Shown in pieces: positions 42,671 through 51,582 of a stretch of 64,000 nucleotides of DNA. The position numbers and the translations under genes were made by a program. Numbering within the stretch: the stretch's first letter is position 1; each line of letters opens with the position of its first letter. The notes under the pieces were generated by a model, which worked only from the letters and a program-made list of their open reading frames with translations, was not told the origin of the DNA and searched no databases. Origin of the DNA: JAAXQD01 sp963790095. Its GTDB lineage: Bacteria; Desulfobacterota; Desulfobacteria; Desulfobacterales; UBA11574. The DNA lies in NCBI GenBank assembly GCA_963790095.1, contig CAWBNO010000016.1:1-64000 (forward strand), written 5' to 3'.

Positions 42671-43258
42671 ATGGAACCTCCGAAAATTGTAGCGATCTAC
42701 GGTAGCCCGCGTCGGAAAGGAAATACGGCAACACTTTTGAGCCGCGCCGTTCAGGGTGTAAGGGATTCCGATGTCCGGGTCGAAGAAATCGTCCTGAGGG
42801 ATTTAAAAATTTCACCGTGTCTTGAAATATATGCGTGCAAAAAAGACGGACGATGCGCCATTAAAGATGATTTTCATTCCGTTGTGGACCAGATCCTATC
42901 CGCCAAAGGATTAATGCTTGCAAGTCCCATCTTTTTTTATACGGTCAGTGCTCACACGAAAATTTTAATGGATCGCTGTCAGTCTCTGTGGGTGAAAAAA
43001 TATTGGATTGACAAGGTCCCTTTCGGCCAATGGGAGCCCAAACGAAAGGGCCTTTTTATTTCAGTCGGTGCCACCAAAGGTAAAAAGCTTTTTGACGGAA
43101 CCCTTTTGACGGTCAAATATTTTTTCGATGTTCTGGATACGGAGCTTTTCCGGTCGCTTTTGTATCGCGGACTCGAATTTGAGGGAGATGTTTTAAAGCA
43201 TCCGGAATATCTTGAAGAAGCCTATCTGGCAGGGAAAACCTTTGCTGAGACCCTTTGA
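42671..43258 (+). CDS. NADPH-dependent FMN reductase-like flavodoxin-family protein
   Basis: 195 aa. The start PPKIVAIYGSPRRKGNT has the FMN phosphate-binding loop of the NADPH-dependent FMN reductase family. Cys-rich CLEIYACKKDGRC and the ASPIFFYTVSAHTKILMDR block fit iron-sulfur-flavin or flavodoxin-like oxidoreductases. AAAGGAG precedes the ATG. It could reduce flavin, quinones or nitro compounds. It is probably co-transcribed with xth. Confidence 0.88.
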   Translation: MEPPKIVAIYGSPRRKGNTATLLSRAVQGVRDSDVRVEEIVLRDLKISPCLEIYACKKDGRCAIKDDFHSVVDQILSAKGLMLASPIFFYTVSAHTKILMDRCQSLWVKKYWIDKVPFGQWEPKRKGLFISVGATKGKKLFDGTLLTVKYFFDVLDTELFRSLLYRGLEFEGDVLKHPEYLEEAYLAGKTFAETL

Positions 43259-43325
43259 ATGACACTCCGTTAAGCGTGCCAACATATAGAAGTCGTTGGG
43301 AAATATTGGGTGCATGATGCTGCTG

Positions 43326-44096
43326 TTAAAAGTAAGCCTTCGCACCGGCGTACTTTTTTCTGAAATATAGGTTGTTAAGAGACGTCCTTTTTACGTCCTT
43401 TCCCCTTCCGGGGGCATGAATAAATTTTCCGTTTCCATCATAGATGCCCACATGGGAAATTTTTCCCATACCGGCGGTATGGAAGAACACAAGATCTCCT
43501 TTTTTTAGTTGGCTTCGCCTCACGGGCACCCCTTCATTCCACTGCCCTTGAGAAGATCTGGGAAGTTCCAATCCGTTCAGCCGGTATACCGTTCGGGTGA
43601 GTCCACTGCAGTCAAACCCTTCCTCGGCGGACGCTCCGCCCCACCGGTAGGGGATCCCGATGAAACTGTGGGCGGTTCGTACGATTTTATTTCTTAAATC
43701 AGCCGTTGAATAATTCTTGAAAGCGACCACATAAAAATCGTTGATAATCCTTTGGGAGAGAAGTTTTTTTGCCCGGTTATTGGCAGTGGTCCTGGATGCA
43801 AAATTCCCGAAGCGAACCTTATAAAGACCCGTTGGATCGATAAAATGATACGCATCCAATCCTTGGCGCAGAAGTTTATCGGTAAATCGTATTGCGTTTT
43901 CCATATCTGAAAACGCGCCGGCCTGAATTGTATAATGGATCGATACCAAAGGGGTCTGGAAAGGAGGCTCCAAAGATGATTTCTTAGGAGTACGGGCACA
44001 TCCTGGAAGAAAAAAAAGTGTAAAGACAAGGACGAACCAAACCGTAAGTTTCTCGAAATCGACGCGTCTGTTTTCGGATGAACCAGAACAATCCAT
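43326..44096 (-). CDS. NlpC/P60 peptidoglycan endopeptidase lipoprotein with SPOR domain
   Basis: 256 aa. A lipobox (LPGC, Cys33) after a long hydrophobic signal marks a lipoprotein. Residues 50-125 are a SPOR-like domain (IQAGAFSDMENAIRF, LYKVRFGNFAS), which binds denuded glycans at the septum. The C-terminal NlpC/P60 domain has the catalytic Cys163 in FDCSGLTRTV, His in SHVGIYDG and a further His in IHAPGRG. It cleaves peptide bonds in the wall stem peptides. Confidence 0.92.
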   Translation of the reverse strand: MDCSGSSENRRVDFEKLTVWFVLVFTLFFLPGCARTPKKSSLEPPFQTPLVSIHYTIQAGAFSDMENAIRFTDKLLRQGLDAYHFIDPTGLYKVRFGNFASRTTANNRAKKLLSQRIINDFYVVAFKNYSTADLRNKIVRTAHSFIGIPYRWGGASAEEGFDCSGLTRTVYRLNGLELPRSSQGQWNEGVPVRRSQLKKGDLVFFHTAGMGKISHVGIYDGNGKFIHAPGRGKDVKRTSLNNLYFRKKYAGAKAYF

Positions 44097-44263
44097 AAAA
44101 CCCTAATTGATCGCAAACAAACTGGGAGAGACATTATAAGTGTTTCGTTTTTTATATGTTTTGTAGATACAAATGTATTTTCGTAACGCTTGTATAGATG
44201 AGATATAAATCTTTTAATACCATCCCATTTTGTTTGCCCTATAGAAGGGTCTGCACATAACCG

Positions 44264-44437
44264 CTATGGCGTATCATCGTTCTTTTTTTTGCCCAAAAAA
44301 ATAAAGGGCAGGGCAAATGGGCCGAACAAAATCCCCATGATCAACCAAAACTGCTTATTGCAACCCCTCCTGGCAGCCAGATAATAAAGCAGCCCACCGA
44401 AAAGGGCCGAAATGAGAATTATAGCGATCAAACCCAT
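44264..44437 (-). CDS. Small membrane protein, two helices (57 aa)
   Basis: ATG at 44437, stop TAG at 44264-44266. The product (MGLIAIILISALFGGLLYYL, then AARRGCNKQFW...) has two hydrophobic helices separated by a positive loop (AARRGCNKQ) and a basic C-terminal tail (GKKKNDD), a clear helical hairpin. The family is common but unnamed. It lies between two cell-wall genes on the same strand. Confidence 0.65.
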   Translation of the reverse strand: MGLIAIILISALFGGLLYYLAARRGCNKQFWLIMGILFGPFALPFIFLGKKKNDDTP

Positions 44438-44508
44438 TCACTTAACATAATTTTAGTTTTTTTTGCTGTGGATGTTTTAACCAAGCCACCCGATGGCTGT
44501 ACGTTCCA

Positions 44509-45663
44509 TCATTCCTGAACATCCGTTTCCGTTTTGATCTCAGGAGAATAAATGACCAGCCGGTCACCGGGATGGATATATTTTTTCTGCCCCAGCCGAT
44601 TCCATATCACCAAAACCGGCAGCGGGACATTAAAGCGTTCGGCAATGGTCGTCAGGTTGTCGCCCTCCTTTACCACATATATCCGCTCCTTTCTTTCAGC
44701 CAGCCATTGATCGACCCGTGCTTTAAAGCGGTCATGAAAACCTTGTGCCGAACCTTCGGGAATCAGGATGGAGTGGGTTCCCGCGGCCAGAAAATGACCT
44801 CTGATTTCCGGATTTAAATCTTTTATTCTTTTGAAATGGGTGTCGGCGGCCTGGGCCACAATGAGAATGGGGGTTTCTTGAAAACATTCGACGGTTATTC
44901 GTTCGAACCTTAAAGGAGGGTAAAGATCTTCTGGTTTCAACTGAAACCCGTATTTTTCCGGATTTTCCAGGATGATTTTGGCTGAGATGATCCGGAAAAC
45001 ATATCGTTGCGTTTCCAAGGGGAGATAAAGCTGATAGTAATTGTTCGTTTTTTGCGCCAGTATTTCTGCCTGCAAGCCTTCTTCACCCATATTGTACGCG
45101 GCTGCTGCAAGTGTCCATGATCCGAACAGGTCATAAAGATCTCTGAGATACAGAATGGCCGCTTGGGTAGATTTGAAGATATTGCGGCGCTCATCTTTTT
45201 CAGAATCGATCTTCAAACCATATTTCCGTCCGGTTGCCGCCATAAACTGCCAGAAACCGATGGCGTTTTTGGGTGATCCGACATGGGGTCGCAAGGCGCT
45301 TTCCGCAATGGCCATATATTTGATATCTTCCGGCATGTGTTGTTCTTTGAGCAGTGCTTCAACCAGGGGGAGATAGCGGGCAGACCGTTTGATCCAGAGA
45401 ATTACCTGGGGTCGGTCCCACAACGTCAGCAGCAGCTCTTTTTCGAGACGCTCCCGGATTTCCTGTTCCTCCAGGACAACGGGTTCTCCACAGAAGTCCA
45501 ATGATCCGCTGGTTCGGATGCTGGTCATCAGGGAAGGGAATTGGGACGGTTCAAGCGTGTGATCCGGCTGGCTCCAAGCGTCTCCTGCCGTCCAAACCAT
45601 GATCATTAGGCCTGTAAGTACAATGTTACGAATGGTCGATCCTAGCATAGCATAAAGTTCCAT
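44509..45663 (-). CDS. Membrane-associated lytic transglycosylase with LysM (MltD-like)
   Basis: 384 aa. A signal peptide is followed by a lysozyme-like SLT domain with catalytic Glu121 in MAIAESALRP, GFWQFMAATGRKYGL and the AAAAYNMGE segment. One LysM repeat lies near residues 333-377 (RIYVVKEGDNLTTIAERF, then NVPLPVLVIWN). It cuts MurNAc-GlcNAc bonds to give anhydro ends. Single LysM at the C-terminus, as in shorter MltD relatives. It is followed by a small membrane protein and then the NlpC/P60 gene. Confidence 0.92.
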   Translation of the reverse strand: MELYAMLGSTIRNIVLTGLMIMVWTAGDAWSQPDHTLEPSQFPSLMTSIRTSGSLDFCGEPVVLEEQEIRERLEKELLLTLWDRPQVILWIKRSARYLPLVEALLKEQHMPEDIKYMAIAESALRPHVGSPKNAIGFWQFMAATGRKYGLKIDSEKDERRNIFKSTQAAILYLRDLYDLFGSWTLAAAAYNMGEEGLQAEILAQKTNNYYQLYLPLETQRYVFRIISAKIILENPEKYGFQLKPEDLYPPLRFERITVECFQETPILIVAQAADTHFKRIKDLNPEIRGHFLAAGTHSILIPEGSAQGFHDRFKARVDQWLAERKERIYVVKEGDNLTTIAERFNVPLPVLVIWNRLGQKKYIHPGDRLVIYSPEIKTETDVQE

Positions 45664-45849
45664 ATGGGGTTCATCGTCGATAGATCGTCATGGGGTTCGA
45701 TATGTTTGTTTTTAACCGCTGGATTATGACGTCTGCCTGAAGCTGCACGCGAAACTCAAATTAATTAGTATCCATCTACAATTGTTAAATGGCACGTTGC
45801 GTTTCCAATTCATAAATGAGCAATTTTTGTCCAAATCAAGGCCGCACAA

Positions 45850-45918
45850 GGGTTTTCGGTTCCCGCAAACAAAGCGGGACAGGAAGGCATACTTCCTGTA
45901 TGCCGCAGCCGGAAACCC
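45850..45918 (+). repeat. Three-way hairpin element
   Basis: An outer 10-bp stem GGGTTTTCGG / CCGGAAACCC (one G-U) encloses two inner hairpins: TCCCGC-AAACAAA-GCGGGA (45861-45879) and GGCATAC-TTCCT-GTATGCC (45886-45904). It could be a dispersed palindromic repeat or an RNA-level element. Confidence 0.55.
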
Positions 45919-46072
45919 GCGGAGAAGGTAGATCCGGGCAAAAAGGGCCATTTATGGATGGAAACTAATTAATATCAGGTTTCGACACAAAGTCAAAGGC
46001 CAAAAAGAGATTGATTAACAACGAGAACCTGCTATAAATTTAGAAAATCATTTGAGATGCCAATAAAAAAGA

Positions 46073-46170
46073 ACGTGTTTTGGGAGTGTGCCACTCCGCC
46101 AACCCGCCTGCCATGGGAGGCACGAGCAGGCAGGTATCGTTACATGAGGAAGCACACTCCCTGAACACGT
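46073..46170. repeat. 98-bp inverted repeat (19-bp arms) before the SIMPL gene
   Basis: ACGTGTTTTGGGAGTGTGC (46073-46091) and GCACACTCCCTGAACACGT (46152-46170) pair at 17 of 19 positions. Inside is a second hairpin (CCTGCC...GGCAGG). It ends 38 bases before the SIMPL-gene start. It could be a miniature inverted-repeat element or a regulatory leader. Confidence 0.65.
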
Positions 46171-46207
46171 ACATAAAAAAACCTTAGCTTATTATAAGGA
46201 GACAGCA

Positions 46208-46939
46208 ATGAAAAGAGCATTTATTTTATTACTGACGGCGACGCTATCCCTCATGGCACATTCTTCTCTTGCCCAATGTCCGTCGGCTTCGAATCGGAAT
46301 TTAATCCTTACCGAAGGTATGGCCGAAGTGACGGGACAAAACGATTCGGCCAAGATTTCTTTGGCCGTTGTGACCGAAGGACGAGATTTGGATCCGGTCA
46401 GCTCAGAAAATACCGATAAAACCAACGCTGTTCTAAAGGGCATAAAGGGATTGAATATTAAAAATCTTAAACTTAAGACCGCCAATTATCGTGTTTCGCC
46501 CCAAAAGGATTATAAAGCCAGACCTCCCAAAATTAAAGGTTATGAGGTGTCCAATACCATTGAAGTTACCCTGGAAGGATTTGAGCCCGGGCCTTTATCC
46601 CAGCATGTTTCCAAAATTATCGGAAAGGCGCTGGAAAGCGGCGCCAACAATATCGATCACATTCAATTTTACATCGAAAACAAAGAACCGCTGGAAAAGG
46701 ACGCCTTGAAACAGGCAACACGAGAAGCCATGGATCGGGCGAGAATTTTAGCCGAGGCAGCGGGTGTGAAACTGAAGCGGGTCGTCTCACTGAGCACCCA
46801 ACCGATTCACATTCCGCCCCGGCCTCAGATGCTACGTGCCGCTGAAATGACGACCGAAGCCGCCGCTGCGCCGCCCATGGAGATCGGGGAAAGCCAAATT
46901 CGGGTTACGGTGAACATCGCATATGAGATAGAGCCCTAA
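46208..46939 (+). CDS. SIMPL (DUF541) domain exported protein
   Basis: 243 aa. A signal peptide (MKRAFILLLTATLSLMAHSS) is followed by the SIMPL domain: GMAEVTGQNDSAKISLAVVT, LKTANYRVSPQKDY, GYEVSNTIEVTLE, and the C-terminal ARILAEAAGVKLKRVVSLS. The family is periplasmic or outer-membrane associated; YggE in E. coli is linked to oxidative stress. An AGGAG site (AAGGAGACAGCA) precedes the ATG. It is followed by a CDF transporter in the same orientation, 65 bases away. Confidence 0.88.
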   Translation: MKRAFILLLTATLSLMAHSSLAQCPSASNRNLILTEGMAEVTGQNDSAKISLAVVTEGRDLDPVSSENTDKTNAVLKGIKGLNIKNLKLKTANYRVSPQKDYKARPPKIKGYEVSNTIEVTLEGFEPGPLSQHVSKIIGKALESGANNIDHIQFYIENKEPLEKDALKQATREAMDRARILAEAAGVKLKRVVSLSTQPIHIPPRPQMLRAAEMTTEAAAAPPMEIGESQIRVTVNIAYEIEP

Positions 46940-47004
46940 ATTCTTTCAATCCGGGGCGTTTTACCGATTAAGATAAATCGGGATAAAAACGGATACGTGT
47001 ATTT

Positions 47005-47913
47005 ATGTCACATGGCGCGGATTCTATAAAAAGTATCATTTTTGCTTTAGGCGCCAATCTGGCCATCGCCATTTCAAAGCTCATCGCCGCTGTTGTAACA
47101 GGCTCCAGTGCCATGATGGCCGAATCTGTCCATTCATTGGCAGACAGCGGCAACCAGCTCCTTTTGTTGCTGGGGATCAAGCACGCAAAACGTCCCCCTT
47201 CGCCGGATTATCCCTTAGGTTTTGGCAAGGCCGTCTATTTCTGGTCGTTTATTGTGGCTTTGATGTTGTTCAGTATGGGGGGTGTGTTTTCTATTTACGA
47301 AGGCATCCACAAATTGCATCACCCTGAACCGTTGAGTTATCCGTATGTGGCGGTTGGCGTATTGCTGTTTTCCATAGCTGCAGAGAGCGTTTCCATGTGG
47401 GGGTGTTTGCGGGAAGTAAACAAGGAGCTCCGGGGAAGAAATTTAGGGCAGTGGTTTCGAGAAACCCGTCAAAGCGAACTGTTGGTTGTTTTTGGTGAGG
47501 ATCTGGCCGCCCTGTTGGGCCTAAACTTGGCATTGATGGCGGTTATCCTGACCATTATCACCGGCAATCCTTTATACGATGCGGCGGGCAGTATATGTAT
47601 CGGAGTGTTACTGGTGGTTATTGCTGTTGTCATCGGGGTCCAAGTCCAGGCCTTACTGATCGGCCAGAGTGTCGAGCCGGATCAGCGGGTTCAGATGCTC
47701 GAATTTTTACAGGAACGTGACGAAATCGATAAAGTTTTTAATTTGCTGACATTACAATTGGGCAATGACGTGATGGTCGCGGTTAAAGCTAAAATGACTC
47801 AAATGGATTCTGCCGAGTCTTTGATTGAAGCTGTCAATCGTTGTGAAGTCGAGCTAAAACGGGCATTCCCTCAGGTGCTGTGGTCGTTTTTCGAACCGGA
47901 TTCAGAGGATTAG
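47005..47913 (+). CDS. Cation diffusion facilitator family transporter
   Basis: 302 aa. Six membrane helices are predicted from hydrophobicity. The first metal site is in helix II (ESVHSLADSGNQ, where the usual HxxxD becomes HSLAD), and the second in helix V (VFGEDLAALLG, E-D instead of H-D), as in the ZnT9/SLC30A9-like branch. The C-terminal cytoplasmic domain (LEFLQERDEIDKVFNLLTLQ) is retained. Metal specificity is uncertain; Zn, Mn or other divalent metals are possible. Confidence 0.88.
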   Translation: MSHGADSIKSIIFALGANLAIAISKLIAAVVTGSSAMMAESVHSLADSGNQLLLLLGIKHAKRPPSPDYPLGFGKAVYFWSFIVALMLFSMGGVFSIYEGIHKLHHPEPLSYPYVAVGVLLFSIAAESVSMWGCLREVNKELRGRNLGQWFRETRQSELLVVFGEDLAALLGLNLALMAVILTIITGNPLYDAAGSICIGVLLVVIAVVIGVQVQALLIGQSVEPDQRVQMLEFLQERDEIDKVFNLLTLQLGNDVMVAVKAKMTQMDSAESLIEAVNRCEVELKRAFPQVLWSFFEPDSED

Positions 47914-47938
47914 AACTTTTTGAAAACCTTCCATTCTT

Positions 47939-49243
47939 TCACAGCCCCTGTGTCTGCTCCAATTCCAATGAAGATTTCGGAATGTAAACATACGACAAGA
48001 ATACCTGAATGATAAAGCCGATGAGGGCTATGACGGCCGCGGCCACGAAGGCCATTTGGTAGGAGAATACTTCCGAGGCGCCGTAAACCATTAGTATATC
48101 TGTAATGGGTCCTGCGATGAATGTTCCGGCGATCCCCCAGCTGAGAAAATATGTGGCATTGAATATACCGAAAAGTTTGGCCCGTCTTTCCGGAGGGATC
48201 AGCACGGATGCAAATGCATACGAAGACGCAAGAACGATGACTTCGGAACATCCTCTCAAAAAGTTGCTGATGTAGATGACCCCCAAGTCGCCTGTGACGG
48301 CGAGCAGAATCAGCGACCCTATGGCCATGGCCGTTCCCAACAGCAGGGAGTTTCCGTTTCCGATTTTCCTTCCGATCCAACCTGCAATGAGTCCGGTAAG
48401 AATCATTGCCGCTGATTGTGTGTTGACGATATAGCTCAACACCTTGCTCGACACCCCAAAGCCGGAATCAAGAACCAGGTACTGGGACTGAATCACGGCA
48501 ATGGAATTCCTGCCGAAATTGATAAAAACCATTGCAGCTATAAAAATCCAAAAAATCTTACCAGATGATTCAGAAACGCCGATTTCCGTTGTGGACGCCG
48601 TTTTCAGTTCTTTTTTGATGCCCCCCTCGGGAACCCAAAGCATGGGAACAATGGAGATAAACATTGCCCCGGCGGCAACAAAAAACAGCGCGCCTTGGTA
48701 AAAGCCCCAGCCCTCGTATCTAAGGCTTAATCCATCATACAGCAGGCCACCGATCCACACCCCGGCCATACGGCCGATTCCACCGACACTGGCCAGACGG
48801 CCTTGGATCGTATTCCGGTCCTCCTGGGGATAGATGTCCGATATCAATGCGCTCCAGCCGACATTGGACATGGACCAGAAAATCTCCACTATCGATAGAC
48901 CCATGATAATCACATATCCTGCCAGGATGAGGTTTGTTGTGAGGGTGTGGGAATACCATACCAGGACGGTGCCGAATCCCGCCAGCATTTCGCCGCAGAT
49001 GATCAATGTTCGCCGTAGTTGGTATTTATCCGAGAAAGCGCCCCATACAAAGGTCTGAAAAGTAATGTTTATGACCATGGGAAAAGTTGCGAACAACGTT
49101 GTTTCGGTGACGCTCAATCCCAGAAAGTGCCTTAAATAGATGGAGAGGAAGCTGTAAAATAATCCACGCCGGAACATGGCGAGCATTTGAAACGAGGATA
49201 TTCCGAAAAAAACGCTGGGGGATTGGATGCGGTTGGACATCAT
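47939..49243 (-). CDS. Major facilitator superfamily transporter
   Basis: 434 aa, twelve hydrophobic helices. The signature loop between helices II and III is GAFSDKYQLRRT. Middle cytoplasmic loop residues ~205-235 are charged (GGIKKELKTASTTEIG). The closest type is drug:proton antiporter or sugar/anion transporter; no substrate can be named. It begins eight bases after the CoxE-like VWA gene ends on the same strand, so it may be in that operon. Confidence 0.88.
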   Translation of the reverse strand: MMSNRIQSPSVFFGISSFQMLAMFRRGLFYSFLSIYLRHFLGLSVTETTLFATFPMVINITFQTFVWGAFSDKYQLRRTLIICGEMLAGFGTVLVWYSHTLTTNLILAGYVIIMGLSIVEIFWSMSNVGWSALISDIYPQEDRNTIQGRLASVGGIGRMAGVWIGGLLYDGLSLRYEGWGFYQGALFFVAAGAMFISIVPMLWVPEGGIKKELKTASTTEIGVSESSGKIFWIFIAAMVFINFGRNSIAVIQSQYLVLDSGFGVSSKVLSYIVNTQSAAMILTGLIAGWIGRKIGNGNSLLLGTAMAIGSLILLAVTGDLGVIYISNFLRGCSEVIVLASSYAFASVLIPPERRAKLFGIFNATYFLSWGIAGTFIAGPITDILMVYGASEVFSYQMAFVAAAVIALIGFIIQVFLSYVYIPKSSLELEQTQGL

Positions 49244-49251
49244 TGGAAATA

Positions 49252-50442
49252 CTATTTAACCATCAGGTGATTGACCGCTCCCTCCAGACCATCTAGAGTG
49301 AGTTCAAACATGGGAAAGATTTGCCTAATGGTGGTAATTGTCGGTGTCTGATTCCATGTTTGTGAAAATACAGGATTCATCCAAACACAGTGGGGAAACA
49401 TTTGGGCTAAAAACTTGAGCTGTTCGATGCTCGGTTTTCCACTTCTTTCCTCCACATGGATGGAGCCGTCTGCAGCCATCAGTTCATAGGGCGCCATGCT
49501 ACCGTCGCCCACCATGATGAGGCGGGTCTGCGGATCAAAGGAGATGAAATCTTCAACCCTAAAAGGTTGTTTGATTCTGGCCGGATCTTCCCAGAGAAAA
49601 TCATAGACCGTGTTGTGAAAAAAGAATGTTTTAAGATCCTTAAACTGATCACGGGCATAGTCAAAAAGGGTCTGAACAACCGGTATAAATTGATCCATGG
49701 ACCATCCGCCGTTATCGATGGCCAGAATGACTTTGATGCGGTCTTTTAGGCGCCTGGAAAAGACGATTTCGATTTCGCCCCCGTTTCTCATGGTCTGATA
49801 AATGGTTTCATCGATGTTGACCCTATCCTTGGGACCCACCGGCACCATGTTGCGGAGCCTTTTGAGAGCTTCACCCATCATAGCCTGTGTCAGGAGACCG
49901 CGGTGGGAATAGTCTTTGTACCTTCTGTCCATGGCGACTTTGACGGCAGATTTGTTACGGGATACACCGCCTACACGCATTCCCTCCGGGTGGTATCCGG
50001 AATGACCCACCGGTGAAGTCCCGCCGGTTCCGATCCATGTTCTTCCCCCCTCGTGTCTCCCTTTTTGATCTTCAAGCCGTTTCTTGAAATATTCAATCAG
50101 CTCTTCCGGCGTCAGATCGATAATATCAGATTCATCCATCTCAAGGGCAGCGGCAAGAGATACAGGGTCTTCCAGCCATCCCTCCAGCAGGGCTCTGGTG
50201 ACCTCATCAAGTTCAAGGTCTTCATATTTGGGCATTTCAGCATCCTTAAACCGGTGGGCAAATACCTGGTCATAGACATCAAAATACCTTTCACTTTTAA
50301 TCAGAATGGCCCGGGCAGAAGTATAAAAGGCATCGATGGAGTTGATTAGCCCCATATTCAGCGCTTTTTGAAGCGTTAAAAACGAGGTTGGACTGACCGG
50401 TATTCCGACAGTTTTTAACTGGTAGAAGAAGTCGATAAACAT
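49252..50442 (-). CDS. VWA domain protein, CoxE-like
   Basis: 396 aa. The N-terminal half is helical; the C-terminal half is a VWA/CoxE-like domain with a MIDAS variant DNGGWSM, where classic MIDAS is DxSxS, and a later MVGDGSMAPYE. Partner of the MoxR ATPase, which begins upstream and ends eight bases before. MoxR-CoxE pairs act as chaperones that insert metal or assemble enzymes (for example, maturation of CO dehydrogenase). The client here is unknown; no oxidase or dehydrogenase is adjacent. Confidence 0.88.
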   Translation of the reverse strand: MFIDFFYQLKTVGIPVSPTSFLTLQKALNMGLINSIDAFYTSARAILIKSERYFDVYDQVFAHRFKDAEMPKYEDLELDEVTRALLEGWLEDPVSLAAALEMDESDIIDLTPEELIEYFKKRLEDQKGRHEGGRTWIGTGGTSPVGHSGYHPEGMRVGGVSRNKSAVKVAMDRRYKDYSHRGLLTQAMMGEALKRLRNMVPVGPKDRVNIDETIYQTMRNGGEIEIVFSRRLKDRIKVILAIDNGGWSMDQFIPVVQTLFDYARDQFKDLKTFFFHNTVYDFLWEDPARIKQPFRVEDFISFDPQTRLIMVGDGSMAPYELMAADGSIHVEERSGKPSIEQLKFLAQMFPHCVWMNPVFSQTWNQTPTITTIRQIFPMFELTLDGLEGAVNHLMVK

Positions 50443-50450
50443 ATCTTTTG

Positions 50451-51302
50451 TTAAATCAGACCGCGACGGTTTGTAGAGCCCATGGCTCTTTTATAATCCT
50501 GACTTTTTTTAAACAACACACCCAGAAAGGGAATATTCCCGTTGGCCAGCAGATCGGGGCTAAAGTCAGGATCGGTTTTAAGCGCCCGAATCCAGTTAAT
50601 CAGCTCCCTGGTGGCAGGCTTTTTTTCAATGGCATCGATTTTACGCAGTTCGTAAAATGTGTATACGGCACTTTCCATGAGATTTGAATTGATATCCGGA
50701 AAGTGAACCTGAATGATCTTTCGCATCATCTCCGAATCCGGAAAGGCGATGTGATGAAAATTGCACCTACCTAGAAACGGATCCGACAGATCCTTCTTGG
50801 CATTGGACGTGATGACGATGACGGGACGGAATCTGGCCGTTATGGTTTTGTCAATTTCAATGATGTCAAACTCCATCTGATCCAGAACATCGAGCATGTC
50901 ATCCTGGAAATCGGTGTCAGCCTTGTCGATTTCATCGATCAAAAGCACGGTCCTATCTTTCGAAGTAAAGGCCTGGCCGATCTTACCCATCTTGATATAA
51001 TCTTCGATTTTACTCACATCCCGTGTGGAATCGCCGAAACGGCTGTCGTTAAGACGGGTGAGGGTGTCATACTGATAAAGGGCTTCTACGAGCTTCATGC
51101 TCGATTTGACATTCAGTACAATAAGGGGCATTTTCAAGCTTTCCGCAATGGCATGGGCCAGCATGGTTTTACCGGTGCCGGGCTCTCCTTTGAGCAATAA
51201 CGGCATCTCAAGGGCCATGGAGACATTGACGATGCTGGCCAGTTCATCATCCAGAACATACTGGCTGGCTCCCGAAAAGGTATTGTTTTGATGTTTTGTC
51301 AT
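50451..51302 (-). CDS. MoxR-family AAA+ ATPase
   Basis: 283 aa. Walker A GEPGTGKTMLAHAIA near residue 38, Walker B VLLIDEIDKAD, sensor 1 PVIVITSNAKKDLSDPFLGR with the Arg finger. Short C-terminal lid. MoxR ATPases work with VWA proteins such as the following gene to mature enzyme complexes. First gene of the moxR-coxE-MFS group on the minus strand, divergent from the aap-type operon promoter. Confidence 0.93.
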   Translation of the reverse strand: MTKHQNNTFSGASQYVLDDELASIVNVSMALEMPLLLKGEPGTGKTMLAHAIAESLKMPLIVLNVKSSMKLVEALYQYDTLTRLNDSRFGDSTRDVSKIEDYIKMGKIGQAFTSKDRTVLLIDEIDKADTDFQDDMLDVLDQMEFDIIEIDKTITARFRPVIVITSNAKKDLSDPFLGRCNFHHIAFPDSEMMRKIIQVHFPDINSNLMESAVYTFYELRKIDAIEKKPATRELINWIRALKTDPDFSPDLLANGNIPFLGVLFKKSQDYKRAMGSTNRRGLI

Positions 51303-51470
51303 TTATTAACCTCTTAAAAAAATTGTCACGAAATTACAAAAGTACGAAGACACGGAAATTATTTTGCCATAAAAAAGCACACAATTTACCAATAAGTCCT
51401 TAGGCATTGATCGTATCGCGATTAAAGGATTTTTTCAAGTTAGAGTTTTTTTGGGTATTATGTTTTGTAT

Positions 51471-51498
51471 TTGCAAAACATGACATCTGTGATATAAA
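51471..51498 (+). promoter_or_regulatory. Promoter of the aapJQMP-type operon
   Basis: TTGCAA (51471-51476) and TATAAA (51493-51498) are 16 bases apart, 85 bases before the binding-protein start. Flanking TTTTG...CAAAA halves around 51464-51478 may form an operator. The leader of ~75 bases has AAAGGAGG before the ATG. Confidence 0.6.
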
Positions 51499-51582
51499 AA
51501 ACATTTGGAAACATTGGGGAAAGAATAAAATATGTCTATGAAATTCTGGAATCAACCGTAAACTGGAAAGGAGGTACGAAGT

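Larger units (their letters stand above)
45664..46207. other. Intergenic stretch with two structured elements
   Basis: About 540 bases. It contains the multi-hairpin element at 45850-45918 and the 98-bp inverted repeat at 46073-46170, listed separately. The 75-codon minus-strand frame at 45724-45951 overlaps the first hairpin and is not called. Confidence 0.5.
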
